Assembly: GCF_008638345.1 (NCBI RefSeq)
Contig: NZ_VTVA01000003.1
Coordinates: 33,007-97,006, forward strand
DNA from: Pseudomonas saliphila
Lineage (GTDB): Bacteria > Pseudomonadota > Gammaproteobacteria > Pseudomonadales > Pseudomonadaceae
DNA: 64,000 nucleotides
Reading direction: 5' to 3'
The stretch's first letter is position 1. Each line of letters starts with the position of its first letter. The notes under the pieces were generated by a model. That model made no database searches. It was not told where the DNA came from and saw nothing but the letters and a program-made list of their open reading frames with translations. Below, in pieces: positions 53,960-62,552 of this stretch. Position numbers and translations under genes: made by a program.

Positions 53960-54061
53960 CTATCTTGGTGTTCGTTCAAGGCATCGTGCGGGTGCGCGCA
54001 GAGCGCTGCTAAATCGCCAGTTACGGTAGGAAAACAGAACGTCGTTGCAGTAGTTGTACAT
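53960..54061 (-). CDS. Second aromatic-rich short ORF before DAHP synthase
   Basis: 33 codons starting MYNYCNDVLFSYRNWRF, that is Tyr, Tyr, Phe, Tyr, Trp, Phe within 17 codons, then a basic tail ending RTPR. GAGG lies 8 nt before ATG 54061 (another ATG, 54067, is only 2 nt from it). It lies beyond the attenuator terminator and ends 37 bp before the synthase start. The composition suggests a second sensing peptide read by the ribosome, perhaps controlling translation. Function is inference. Confidence 0.5.
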   Translation of the reverse strand: MYNYCNDVLFSYRNWRFSSALRAPARCLERTPR

Positions 54062-54092
54062 GGTCATATCCTCGTAGCGCAGTCTAGAAACG

Positions 54093-54122
54093 AAAAAACC
54101 CCGGTCGGGTTGCCGACCGGGG
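54093..54122 (-). terminator. Attenuator terminator of the DAHP synthase leader
   Basis: CCCCGGTCGG and CCGACCGGGG form a perfect 10-bp stem with a 4-nt loop, followed on the minus strand by six T (54093-54098). It stands between the leader peptide and the synthase, 170 bp before its start. An upstream hairpin, CTGGC-g-CGCCTG with CAGGCG-GCCAG, overlaps the last Trp codon of the leader peptide, as expected for the pause structure; an ACGGGT segment just after it can pair with ACCCG of the terminator arm as antiterminator. Confidence 0.8.
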
Positions 54123-54171
54123 TTTATGAATTCTCTGGTGGCGACCCGTTAATTCTGGCCGCCTGTGGGTA

Positions 54172-54300
54172 TCAGGCGCGCCAGTGGCTAAACCAATACC
54201 CGAAATAGAAATACTTGCCAGCGGAAACCGAACGCCCAGCCACCAACGCAGCGCACAGGGCACTTGCGGGGGTAATCAGACTTTCGAGCAGCAGTGGCAT
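54172..54300 (-). CDS. Aromatic leader peptide of the DAHP synthase attenuator
   Basis: 42 codons from ATG 54300 with GGAG 6 nt upstream. The end is strikingly aromatic: GKYFYFGYWFSHWRA holds Tyr, Phe, Tyr, Phe, Tyr, Trp, Phe and Trp within 12 codons. A terminator lies 50 bp downstream and DAHP synthase is the next real gene. Slow decoding when Phe, Tyr or Trp is short would favour read-through. A possible promoter is TTGCGT and TAAAGT with an 18-bp spacer near 54317-54346 on the minus strand. The first 28 residues look non-functional, which is usual for leader peptides. Confidence 0.75.
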   Translation of the reverse strand: MPLLLESLITPASALCAALVAGRSVSAGKYFYFGYWFSHWRA

Positions 54301-54497
54301 GGGTATCTCCATTGATTTGATAAGACTTTAGCGGATCAAGCGGGAGAGACGCAACAGCCGCACGGCAATTCACGCTAATTCGGGCCTCAAACAGACGTAC
54401 TTGAGCGTTTGCCTTGACATAGACGAAGTGCAGAACTAGTACCAATATTGGACATACGTCCGGATCGTCTCACAATAAGAATATTGGAGCCCCCCAC

Positions 54498-55895
54498 ATG
54501 ATTCGAACAAGAATTGCTTCACCTCATGGCGGGACGCAGTCTGTCCGCATGTCACTTCCGCTGTTGGCTGGCCTGGCGTTGGGTCTGTGCTGGTCGACCA
54601 GCCTGTTTGCGGCGCCAGCTATCGACGGCCCTATACCGGGCTCGCCCCCTGGTGACCCGCTGGCAGCGGAGCTGGAAAACACCTACCCGTTCTTCGCCAC
54701 TCAGGACGCGCTGGCCCGCCGGGGTTATGTCGAAGAAGAATTCTATCTATCCGGAACCGCAACCGGTTACAGCGTCTCAGGCGAACAACTCGCCGACGAT
54801 GTGCCCTACCGTACGCGCATTCTCATTCGGCGCCCGACGTCGCCGCGCAAGTTCAACGGCACGGTTGTCATGGAATGGCAGAACGTAACGGCTGGCTATG
54901 ATCTCGACGCACTCTGGCACGGAGAGCAGCTCATGCGTGCCGGCTTCGCCTGGGTCGGCGTATCCGCCCAGCGCGTGGGGGTTGATCACCTGCGCGAATG
55001 GAGCCCGACCCGCTATGGAGAACTGGATGTAACGGGCGGCGGGGTCTACAACACAGATGAACTGTCCTATGACATCTTCGCTCAGGCAGCTGAAGCAGTA
55101 CGTCAGCCAGCGGGCATCGACCCCATGGGTGGCCTGGATGTCGAGAAAGTACTGGCAGTGGGCGGCTCACAATCGGCTGGTCGGATGACGGTTTACTACG
55201 ACAACATCCTTCCCCAGGTCGATAACCCGGTGTTTGATGGATACAACTTCGTTGTGGGGCCCGCGCCATCACGCGTCGGCACCGAGCCCGTCTTCCACGT
55301 ATTGTCCGAGACGGACGTGAGAACGCCTGAAGGACGACGGCCCGACAGTGATGTGTATCGCCGCTGGGAAGTGGCCGGGGCTGCACATTCCGGATACCAG
55401 GGCCAGGTCTACCGGGCACCCTTGTCCGAACGCGACCTGCCGGATGGTGCCCCGGAATACGAATGTGTGGCTGAACCCTTCAGCCGGATCCCCCTGCATC
55501 ATGTAGTGGTCGCGGCACATGACCATCTGGTCGACTGGATCGACGGGGACGCGCCCCCCACCGCCCCCTATCTGGAATTCGAGGGCACCACCAAGGTGCG
55601 CAACGAGCTCGGCCTGGCCCAGGGCGGCATCCAGTTATCGCAAATTGCCGTACCGACCGCGATCAATACCGGCGATAACGCAGGGCAGACGTTCTGCTTC
55701 CTGTTCGGCAGTTATGAGCCACTCGGTGAAGCGCAGCTCAGAGAACTTTATCGAAACCACGGTCGTTACGTGGCCAAGGTGACCAAAGCCGCGGGCAGCA
55801 ACGTCTCGGACGGCTATATCCTGCCGGCGGATGGCTTGCTGACCATCAGGGAAGCAGCCAAGTCCGACGTTGCCAAAGGACGCCGGGGGAAATAA
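54498..55895 (+). CDS. Secreted alpha/beta hydrolase of the Abhydrolase_10 type
   Basis: 465 residues. Signal peptide ends near residue 39 (SLFAAPA). Sequence blocks VVMEWQNVTAGYDLDALWHG, AGFAWVGVSAQRVGV and ILPQVDNPVFDGYNFV are those of the large alpha/beta hydrolase domain family found in soil and marine proteobacteria. The elbow GGSQSAGR has the nucleophile Ser; a family base His may be in EVAGAAHSGYQG. Substrate unknown, but secreted esterase-like activity is plausible. The promoter may be TTGACA at 54414-54419, with a poor -10 (TAGTAC). It is unrelated in sequence to the PETase-like enzyme. Confidence 0.82.
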   Translation: MIRTRIASPHGGTQSVRMSLPLLAGLALGLCWSTSLFAAPAIDGPIPGSPPGDPLAAELENTYPFFATQDALARRGYVEEEFYLSGTATGYSVSGEQLADDVPYRTRILIRRPTSPRKFNGTVVMEWQNVTAGYDLDALWHGEQLMRAGFAWVGVSAQRVGVDHLREWSPTRYGELDVTGGGVYNTDELSYDIFAQAAEAVRQPAGIDPMGGLDVEKVLAVGGSQSAGRMTVYYDNILPQVDNPVFDGYNFVVGPAPSRVGTEPVFHVLSETDVRTPEGRRPDSDVYRRWEVAGAAHSGYQGQVYRAPLSERDLPDGAPEYECVAEPFSRIPLHHVVVAAHDHLVDWIDGDAPPTAPYLEFEGTTKVRNELGLAQGGIQLSQIAVPTAINTGDNAGQTFCFLFGSYEPLGEAQLRELYRNHGRYVAKVTKAAGSNVSDGYILPADGLLTIREAAKSDVAKGRRGK

Positions 55896-55941
55896 CAGGC
55901 ATGTCTGCGGGGCACGGAGGCCCTGCTCTTCTCCACCTCAC

Positions 55942-56979
55942 TTACCCCAGCACCAGCAGCGCCACACCAAACGCATACAGCACGACAATTCCAAGGCTCT
56001 CCACGCCCACCCGCCCTGGCCCCTGCTCCTGACGCCTGATCAAGCCCATCATCAATACGGCGGACATGACGATGGTGAGTGAAATCCAGAAATATATCTG
56101 GTCGGACATCACGTGGTAGATAGAGCCGTCGCGGTAGGCGATATCGGACGCCGCCGTAAACAATGTATCGAATGCGTTACCGCCGACAATCCCGCCAACG
56201 GCCAAGGTCAAAGCCCCCCTGCGTACCGCCGCAATGGAGGTAACCAGTTCAGGGATCGAGGTACTCACGGCGGTGAGTAACACGCCTACTGTGGTCTGAC
56301 CCAGGCCAGTGAGCCGAGCGATATTGGCCGCAGCAGGCTCCAGCAACCAGCCAGCGACGCCCAGGCCTGCCATCAGCACAAAGAAACTGACCCACAGCTT
56401 GGCAAGCGAGGGCGCTGCCGGATCATCATCCGGCGTGTCTTCACGCGTCTCATCGGTCATCTGAGGATGCCACATCGGATCAGTACGGGCTTTACGGACC
56501 AGATTGATACCGTAGACGTACAACGCCAATAACGTCGGGGTAACTGGATGGATACTCCAGAGGGTGACATCAGGCAAGTTGGGGGATAACAGCAGCAGGC
56601 CAAGCAAGGTGATGAGCAGTGCGTTCTGGAGCATATTCGGTGCCGAGGCCGCAGCATGCTCCAGATTGGCCCGGGTATAGGCCATGTCTGCCACAACCAG
56701 AAACAGCGTCTGCACAGCGATGCCACCCAGAGCATTGGCCAGAGCCAGCTCAGGGTGACCATTCCAGGCGGCCGTGACAGACAGCACCGCACCTGACAGT
56801 GAGGTCGCCGCGCCGAGCAACACCGCACCAACCACTGCCTCGCCCAAGCCTGTTCGATCAGCCAACTGGTCTACCACCCGCGTGATCCGGGTTCCCAGCA
56901 CGGTGATAACGCCCGCGCACAGACAGAACACCAGAATACTTTCGGTCAGGGTCCAGGTTATGGGACTGAAGATATCCAC
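55942..56979 (-). CDS. Sodium/calcium exchanger family membrane protein
   Basis: 345 residues. GTG 56979 is used: AAGGAG lies 6 nt upstream, whereas GTG 56994 lies before the ribosome site. Ten or so membrane helices in two halves, each with the alpha-repeat that binds cations: AVLLGAATSLSGAVLSVTAA and VLLTAVSTSIPELVTSIAA with GGIVGGNAFDTLF. A central acidic loop (ETREDTPDDDP) separates the halves. The first repeat has Ser-Gly where most exchangers have the acidic Pro-Glu pair (kept in repeat 2 as SIPELV), so exchange activity or ion choice may differ. Ion (Ca, Na, H or K) is not assigned. Confidence 0.88.
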   Translation of the reverse strand: MDIFSPITWTLTESILVFCLCAGVITVLGTRITRVVDQLADRTGLGEAVVGAVLLGAATSLSGAVLSVTAAWNGHPELALANALGGIAVQTLFLVVADMAYTRANLEHAAASAPNMLQNALLITLLGLLLLSPNLPDVTLWSIHPVTPTLLALYVYGINLVRKARTDPMWHPQMTDETREDTPDDDPAAPSLAKLWVSFFVLMAGLGVAGWLLEPAAANIARLTGLGQTTVGVLLTAVSTSIPELVTSIAAVRRGALTLAVGGIVGGNAFDTLFTAASDIAYRDGSIYHVMSDQIYFWISLTIVMSAVLMMGLIRRQEQGPGRVGVESLGIVVLYAFGVALLVLG

Positions 56980-57222
56980 ACTATCTCCTTTCACGAACCG
57001 GCAAAGGGTCTTCCCAACGCGCCAGGGTCTGCAACCAGAAGCGTGCTAGCCAATTGAACGGGGTGCGCGGTTTGGCAGTCTACCGGCTGTGCACCCGGGT
57101 GCCGCAGCGTCGTGTTCTGGCGACTGGCCCCGGTACATTCGACGTTATTTACATCGACCGGCCCGAGCCCGCCTGACACAGGGGCGGTCAGAATCGAGGC
57201 CATGCCCAAGGAGACACGCTTT

Positions 57223-57513
57223 ATGCCTACTCTCAAGACGCTGATCACCGCTTCTCTGCTCGTTAGTTTTAGCCTGGCAGGACCCGCCATGGCGGCCCAG
57301 GAAGGCAGCGATGACAAGACAGGTCAGAGCGCGACCAGCAATCAATCCAGCAATCAGCAAAGCGGCATGGATAGCAACCGCAGCCCCGAGCCTGGTGAAG
57401 AAATGGATGGCGCGACCCACACCAGTCCGTATAAGAAGACCTATCCTGCTGAAGACCCCGTGAGCAGTGGCGAGGCGAATGAAACCGATACTCAGGACGA
57501 TGAGGCTAACTGA
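57223..57513 (+). CDS. Small secreted Ser/Asn/Gln-rich protein
   Basis: 96 residues from ATG 57223 with AAGGAG about 10 nt upstream; a frame to 57112 includes non-matching leader. Signal peptide MPTLKTLITASLLVSFSLAG ends near AMAAQ. The mature part is of low complexity and likely unstructured, with ATSNQSSNQQSGMDSN and acidic EANETDTQDDEAN. No family name recognised. A perfect hairpin follows at 57546. Confidence 0.62.
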   Translation: MPTLKTLITASLLVSFSLAGPAMAAQEGSDDKTGQSATSNQSSNQQSGMDSNRSPEPGEEMDGATHTSPYKKTYPAEDPVSSGEANETDTQDDEAN

Positions 57514-57545
57514 CCCTGGCATCGCGGCAGTTCCTTATGCCGCAG

Positions 57546-57579
57546 AACGAGCAAAGGGCCCATTGGCCCTTTGCTCGTT
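57546..57579. terminator. Perfect 15-bp hairpin between convergent small genes
   Basis: AACGAGCAAAGGGCC and GGCCCTTTGCTCGTT pair perfectly around CATT. It lacks a long U-tract but is the usual size and place of a bidirectional terminator. Confidence 0.75.
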
Positions 57580-57640
57580 GCGCTTCAAGGCCTCTGGACT
57601 CGAATAACCAGTCGAAGCCAACTCTCCCGTTCTCCCGTGC

Positions 57641-58000
57641 CTAGAGTCCTGGGGTCGATTTCGGGTGGGTTTCATGCCCCATGGGGGTGGCGTCCGGCAT
57701 GGACGTCGCAGGATCCTGGAAATCGGGGCTATGTACTTCCGAATCCATAGGCATGTGGCTATACCGCTCTTTGGATTGGTGCGTGCCGGATTGCCGCTCG
57801 GTGAGCTGGCGCTTCATCTCGCATTGGCCGGTCACACCGCGCATCAGCGCCATACCACCAATCGCCAGTTCCAGCACGCTGCCCAGACCGCCGGTGCGCA
57901 GGCCGCGTTTGAGTAACATCAGGCCACCCGCCACTGACGCGGCACGCTCCCAGCCCTGGACGTTCTGCGGTGCGTTCGGGTCATACAGTTTGTTCATCAT
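57641..58000 (-). CDS. DUF2892 (YgaP-like membrane domain) protein
   Basis: 119 residues. Residues 12-55 hold WERAASVAGGLMLLKRGLRT and LGSVLELAIGGMALMRGVTG, the two hydrophobic helices of the DUF2892 inner-membrane family with the conserved RG motifs. The C-terminal 60 residues are hydrophilic, rich in His, Pro, Met and Asp (THQSKERYSHMPMDSEVH). A role is unknown. ATG 58000 or the Met one codon later can serve as start. Confidence 0.7.
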   Translation of the reverse strand: MMNKLYDPNAPQNVQGWERAASVAGGLMLLKRGLRTGGLGSVLELAIGGMALMRGVTGQCEMKRQLTERQSGTHQSKERYSHMPMDSEVHSPDFQDPATSMPDATPMGHETHPKSTPGL

Positions 58001-58105
58001 CTAACTGATCTCCTGGTAAGGCACATCGTTAATAGATGACCCTGATAGCGAGCAAGCGTTCCAGCTGCTGGACAAATACCTTCCCCCTGGCTCGCTGCGG
58101 ATCGC

Positions 58106-59476
58106 TTAACTGACCACCCGATAACAGGGTTCGTACGGCGCGCCGCCTGGCAGTTTCATTCGATGCTGCTCGACAAAGGATTCCAGAAGTTTGTCTAGCG
58201 GCTCCATGATTGCGGCTTCGCCGCGAATTTCGTACGGACCATGTTCTTCTATCCGGCGGATGCCCCGAGCCTTGACGTTACCCGCCACAATGCCCGAGAA
58301 CGCCCGACGCAGATTGGCTGCCAGCTCGTGCCCAGGGAGATCACGGCTCAGCTCAAGACCTGCCATGTTCTGATGGGTCGGATCAAAGGGCCGCTGAAAA
58401 GTCTCTTCTATCTTCAACAACCAGTTGAAATGGAAGGCATCGTTGCGCTCACGGCGAAAATCGGTGACGGCCTTCAACCCTTTGGTCATCTCCCGTGCCA
58501 CCTGGGCAGGGTCGTTGATGATCACCTGATAACGTTTTTGCGCGGCCTCGCCCAGGGTGGCGCCAATAAAGGCGTGGACCTGATGCAGATAGGGCTCGGC
58601 ACTGGCGGGCCCGGTAAGGATCACCGGAAAGGGTACGTCTTCATTAGCGGGATGCAGCAATATCCCCAGCAGATAGAGAAACTCTTCTGCCGTGCCGACG
58701 CCACCGGGGAAAATGATAATGCCATGACCGACGCGTACAAAGGCTTCCAGGCGCTTCTCGATATCGGGAAGAATCACCAGCTCGTTGACGATAGGATTGG
58801 GCGCTTCGGCGGCGATGATTCCCGGCTCGGTGAGACCCAGATAGCGGCCATGGCGGATGCGTTGTTTGGCGTGGGCAATGGTGGCGCCTTTCATCGGCCC
58901 CTTCATGACCCCCGGACCACAACCAGTACAGATGTCGTGGTTACGCAGCCCCAGCTCATGTCCGACCTTCTTGGTGTACTTGTACTCGTCACTGCTGATC
59001 GAGTGGCCGCCCCAACACACCACCATGTTCGGCTCCAGGCCCGGACGCAGCGTGCGAGCATTGCGCAGCAAATGGAAAACGTAATCGGTAATGCCCTGTG
59101 AATCGGTCAGGTCAATACGTGGGCTGCCGAGTTCGCTCTCGGTATAGACGATATCGCGCAGCGCACTGAAGAGCATCTCCTTGGTACTGGCGATCATCTC
59201 GCCATCGACGAAGGCGTCCGCCGGTGCGTTGATCAGCTCAAGGCGCACGCCCCGGTCCTGCTGGCGGATTTTCACTTCGAAATCTTCGTAGGCCTCGAGG
59301 ATCGTCTTGGCGTTATCGATCAGGGCCCCGGTATTTAGAATCGCCAGCGCACACTGGCGAAACAGCCGATAGGTTTTGCCCGAGCCGGCCTCGCTAAGTT
59401 GCTGGACTTCAAGCTGGGACAGTGTTTCCAGGCTGCCCCGCGGATTTACTGAAACGTTGACTACTTGTCTTTGCAT
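58106..59476 (-). CDS. ppnN: PpnN (YgdH) nucleotide 5'-monophosphate nucleosidase
   Basis: 456 residues, same length as E. coli PpnN (454). It splits nucleoside monophosphates to base and ribose 5-phosphate and is stimulated by (p)ppGpp in E. coli. The LOG/lysine-decarboxylase-like core has VVCWGGHSISSDEYKYTKKV, GCGPGVMKGPMKGA and the signature FPGGVGTAEEFLYLLGIL. N- and C-terminal PpnN-specific regions are both present (DAFVDGEMIASTKEMLF; HELAANLRRAFSGIVAGNVK). It starts at ATG 59476. It stands alone. Confidence 0.93.
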   Translation of the reverse strand: MQRQVVNVSVNPRGSLETLSQLEVQQLSEAGSGKTYRLFRQCALAILNTGALIDNAKTILEAYEDFEVKIRQQDRGVRLELINAPADAFVDGEMIASTKEMLFSALRDIVYTESELGSPRIDLTDSQGITDYVFHLLRNARTLRPGLEPNMVVCWGGHSISSDEYKYTKKVGHELGLRNHDICTGCGPGVMKGPMKGATIAHAKQRIRHGRYLGLTEPGIIAAEAPNPIVNELVILPDIEKRLEAFVRVGHGIIIFPGGVGTAEEFLYLLGILLHPANEDVPFPVILTGPASAEPYLHQVHAFIGATLGEAAQKRYQVIINDPAQVAREMTKGLKAVTDFRRERNDAFHFNWLLKIEETFQRPFDPTHQNMAGLELSRDLPGHELAANLRRAFSGIVAGNVKARGIRRIEEHGPYEIRGEAAIMEPLDKLLESFVEQHRMKLPGGAPYEPCYRVVS

Positions 59477-59755
59477 TCTGAATTCCGGCCAGGTGTGATA
59501 TTGCCCAATCTTACTCCAGCCTCGTCCAGCCGTCGCATAAGCGACATATCAATACCGGGACGGGTTTTGCGAAACGGCCATCCTGCGCCGGACAAGACGA
59601 GCGTCGATCGAGCTGGGAGCACCTACGACAATCGGCTGGGCGAATAGTTTGCCTGCCCGGCGTCGGATCATTGCATTGTTCAATTCATCAAAGCAGCTAC
59701 CGCGGACTACACTGAAAGTCCGCCACCCACGCGACACTGCAGCGAGACTACCGTC

Positions 59756-60361
59756 ATGCGGCTTACACGGATTGCGATTTACCTGACGGCTTTGACCTGT
59801 CTGAGCCAGCCCCTGTCAGCTGACATGGCAGAACGAGCCGAAGCAGCGATCACCAAGGCGGAGACGCTCGAGCAGAACACTGCCGAGCAAGGAGATGTCA
59901 CCCGGGCGGATCCTGACGACACCATCACCAAGGCCGAATCCCGCGCGGTAGATCCGGCCGGCGAGGCGCCACTGGATGATGCGATCACCTGCCTGGCCCG
60001 CTCGATCTATTGGGAAGCAAAGGGCGACGGGGCAGACAGCATGGAAGCGGTGGCCAGCGTAGTGTTGAACCGACTGGCCGACGGCGGCTTTCCGGAAACG
60101 GTTTGCGAGGTGGTAAAACAGGGCTCCGAACAGGGCGCCTGTCAATTCTCCTGGTGGTGTGACGGTCGCTCCGACACCGTTCAGGAAGAAGAGCCCTATC
60201 GGATGGCCACAGAAATTGCCCGCAAGGCGCTCAACGGGCAACTGAAGGATCGAACCGACGGAGCGCTGTATTTCCATGACCGCAGCGTCGCCCCCGGCTG
60301 GTCTGACACCTTCGTCAAAACCGCCGAGATCGGCGATCTGTTCTTCTACAAGCCCAACTAG
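59756..60361 (+). CDS. SleB-type cell-wall hydrolase
   Basis: 201 residues; signal peptide ends near residue 22 (PLSAD). A linker of coiled, acidic repeats (AITKAETLEQN, TITKAESRAVD) precedes a Hydrolase_2 domain: ARSIYWEAKGDGADSMEAVA, then SVVLNRLADGGFPETVCEVV and GACQFSWWCDG, then ALYFHDRSVAPGW. The Glu of YWEAKGD is the likely catalytic acid. The fold cleaves peptidoglycan glycan strands in spore-former SleB; here a wall remodelling role in the periplasm is inferred. Next genes are unrelated. Confidence 0.85.
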   Translation: MRLTRIAIYLTALTCLSQPLSADMAERAEAAITKAETLEQNTAEQGDVTRADPDDTITKAESRAVDPAGEAPLDDAITCLARSIYWEAKGDGADSMEAVASVVLNRLADGGFPETVCEVVKQGSEQGACQFSWWCDGRSDTVQEEEPYRMATEIARKALNGQLKDRTDGALYFHDRSVAPGWSDTFVKTAEIGDLFFYKPN

Positions 60362-60630
60362 ATCAGGCGCAGGGCAATGCGGAATTAACTGGCCACTATC
60401 GGGTCTCTGTATGTAGGGCCAGTCGGAATTTACCTCTCGTACGTCTCAATGAGAGTTCGACTGATCTGCAGCCAACCTGGCTGATTGTCGGGTTGGGAGG
60501 TCCCACTCTGATTCCTGGAACTGAGCGGTCCAGGTCACGCCTCAAGCTGTCTGAGCAAAGGAATGCACGGTTGACCCGAGCCTCATCGCAACCGGGGTAA
60601 GCGCGTGGATAACACTTCAGGGGTGCAATC

Positions 60631-60969
60631 ATGACCAGACACGCCACCGAACTACCCAGCTTTGACACACTGATGGAAATGGCAACAGAGCGGCCAGAGG
60701 AGCTCGAAAACCTCAGGCAGAGGATGACAGAAGACATTCTGCGGAACGCTCCCCCGGAACGCCGCCGCAGACTACTCGGCGTTGTGTTTCGTATTGATGC
60801 TGAGCGGCGCATGGCAAAGAACCCACTGCAGGCCTGCATCAAGATATCGCAGATGATGATGGATTCGGCACTTGAGCTGCGCGACGGCATCCTCGGTCCC
60901 CTGCCGGTTCGCAATGAATCCAGGCCGGCGCAGATTATTCCGCTGCGCCGAAGCAAGCCCAACCGCTGA
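60631..60969 (+). CDS. DUF3135 family protein
   Basis: 112 residues. The sequence LPSFDTLMEMATERPEELE, then EDILRNAPPERRRRLLGVVF and QACIKISQMMMDSALELRDG follow the DUF3135 pattern found in many gammaproteobacteria. Basic C-terminus. No enzyme motif or membrane segment. The reverse strand has a 248-codon frame over the same DNA that is arginine/serine rich and is rejected. A hairpin at 60983-61013 follows. Confidence 0.8.
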   Translation: MTRHATELPSFDTLMEMATERPEELENLRQRMTEDILRNAPPERRRRLLGVVFRIDAERRMAKNPLQACIKISQMMMDSALELRDGILGPLPVRNESRPAQIIPLRRSKPNR

Positions 60970-60982
60970 TGCCGTTTGAACG

Positions 60983-61013
60983 CCTGATGCCCGACTGCCC
61001 GTCGGACATCAGG
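60983..61013 (+). terminator. Hairpin after the DUF3135 gene
   Basis: CCTGATG pairs with CATCAGG and the inner CCGAC with GTCGG. It lacks a U-tract. Lies 14 bp past the stop. Confidence 0.5.
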
Positions 61014-61128
61014 AAGCGTCTCAGGCGTCGCGCCACCCATTTCCTTCAGGTAACGACAAACGACATTCGATCCTGCCTCGGGCTCGAGTAGACTTGGAGT
61101 CCATGTTGACGACCAAGGCGGCTTATCC

Positions 61129-61758
61129 ATGCCACTCACCACCGAAGAGCTTTCGAAGGTCAGCGCCGTAACTATCGGCCATTACCAACGCCAGGCCGAA
61201 CAGTTCGAAGCCGGCACCCGTGACCATGACGTGCGCCAGAATATCGATGCCTTGCTGCGCCATATCCAGGCCGACGCTCCGCTGGACATACTCGACTTCG
61301 GGTGTGGCCCGGGGCGCGATCTGCGGACCTTTAGCGAAATGGGTCACCATGCCGTCGGCCTTGATGGGTGTCCGCGTTTTGTGGAGATGGCCCAGGCCAA
61401 TAGCGGTTGCGAGGTATGGCTTCAGGACTTCCTCGCGCTGGATCTACCGACAGAGCAGTTCGATGGCATTTTCGCCAACGCGGCTCTGTTCCACGTGCCC
61501 AGCGCGGAACTGCCTGGGGTGTTGCGCCAGCTCATGGCGGCCTTGAAGCCCGGCGGCGTGCTGTTCAGTTCCAATCCACGCGGGCATAACGAGGAAGGCT
61601 GGAATGGTGAGCGCTACGGCGCGTATTACGACCTGGACACCTGGCGCGCCTTGCTGAATCAGCAAGGAATGGAGGAACTGGAGCATTATTACCGGCCCGC
61701 AGGCCTGCCCCGCGAACAACAGCCCTGGCTAGCGAGCGTATGGCGCAAACCCGGCTGA
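61129..61758 (+). CDS. SAM-dependent methyltransferase
   Basis: 209 residues, class I methyltransferase. The SAM motif is LDILDFGCGPGRDLRTFSEM near residues 42-61, followed by VGLDGCPRFVEMA and WLQDFLALDLPTEQFDGIFA, then LPGVLRQLMAALKPGGVLFS. No substrate-binding signature that would give a target. Cytoplasmic, standing alone. A small-molecule or quinone-type substrate is as likely as any. Confidence 0.85.
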   Translation: MPLTTEELSKVSAVTIGHYQRQAEQFEAGTRDHDVRQNIDALLRHIQADAPLDILDFGCGPGRDLRTFSEMGHHAVGLDGCPRFVEMAQANSGCEVWLQDFLALDLPTEQFDGIFANAALFHVPSAELPGVLRQLMAALKPGGVLFSSNPRGHNEEGWNGERYGAYYDLDTWRALLNQQGMEELEHYYRPAGLPREQQPWLASVWRKPG

Positions 61759-61846
61759 AGGGGGCAGTGGGCAGAATCACTCTGGTGCTGAACTTCGCCG
61801 CTCCAGGTTTCTCCAATCGGTACAACAGCTGACCATTGGGGACACT

Positions 61847-62029
61847 ATGACTCGCAAGAAAGCACCGGAGAAGCCGAAGAAGCCGGAGAAAAAAAAACCA
61901 GACGCCGCGGACCCTTCCCAGGAAGAACCCGACACCACCATGGCCAACGCGGGGGAAGGTGGCCCCGGTGAGGATCCAGACTATGACGAGGCCGGCGAAG
62001 GTGATGACGGCATCGACGACCGCCATTGA
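61847..62029 (+). CDS. Small Lys/Pro then acidic disordered protein
   Basis: 60 codons from ATG 61847. The first half is basic (RKKAPEKPKKPEKKKPDA) and the second acidic (GPGEDPDYDEAGEGDDG). GGGG lies about 7 nt before the start. Compositional bias like this is seen in some small real proteins, but nothing else proves it. No family recognised. Confidence 0.45.
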   Translation: MTRKKAPEKPKKPEKKKPDAADPSQEEPDTTMANAGEGGPGEDPDYDEAGEGDDGIDDRH

Positions 62030-62056
62030 CTCCCCGTTATGGGTGATGCCAGCCAG

Positions 62057-62086
62057 AGGGTTCATCTGCGCCGTCAGATGAACCCT
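62057..62086 (-). terminator. Perfect 12-bp hairpin at the end of the DUF6644 gene
   Basis: AGGGTTCATCTG pairs with CAGATGAACCCT around CGCCGT. It overlaps the last codons of the minus-strand gene (stop at 62074-62076). No U-tract. Confidence 0.5.
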
Positions 62087-62547
62087 ATCCAGCGCCCCGC
62101 CAGCACCGCAGCCACCCAGAACCCAAGTGAAGCCCCGGCGTGCATTCGCACGATGGCATCGGCGCGTCCTGTTGACAAAGCCGTCCGCCAACGATTCTGC
62201 CCGTGCAGCCACACCGCGTTGAGCAGTCCCAGCGCCACCAGGGCGAGCTTGCTGAGAAATGCGGGGTTATCGAGATAGGACGCGGGGTCGACGCTGAACA
62301 ACCAGACGCCGGTGATAATCGCCAGCAGCAGGCCGGCTGCAGCTCCCGAGGACAGCATCGGGCCCACCGCGCTCAGCGCTACCGTCCTAAATACCCCGAG
62401 CAGGCGCAGATCCAGGGTGATGATGTTACCCAGCAGGTATCCCAGTGAAAGGATATGGGCGGCGTTCACCAGCAGATAGGCGGTCCCTGATTCGCGGATC
62501 CAGACCGCGGGTGGCAGCTGCGCTAGCGCCGTCCACAATGCCTGCAT
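62074..62547 (-). CDS. DUF6644-type membrane protein
   Basis: 157 residues with four or five hydrophobic helices (YLLVNAAHILSLGYLLGNII; GAAAGLLLAIITGVWLFS; KLALVALGLLNAVWLHG; ASLGFWVAAVLAGRWIGFI). A His in AAHILSL and another in the last region may bind heme, as suspected for this family, but that is not proven. It follows a DUF6152 gene by 5 bp on the same strand, a pairing seen in other proteobacteria. Function unknown. Confidence 0.72.
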   Translation of the reverse strand: MQALWTALAQLPPAVWIRESGTAYLLVNAAHILSLGYLLGNIITLDLRLLGVFRTVALSAVGPMLSSGAAAGLLLAIITGVWLFSVDPASYLDNPAFLSKLALVALGLLNAVWLHGQNRWRTALSTGRADAIVRMHAGASLGFWVAAVLAGRWIGFI

Positions 62548-62552
62548 TCGTG

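Noticed and set aside
60396-61142. 248-codon minus-strand frame
   Set aside because: Rich in Arg and Ser, antisense to the DUF3135 gene and a hairpin; no ribosome site.
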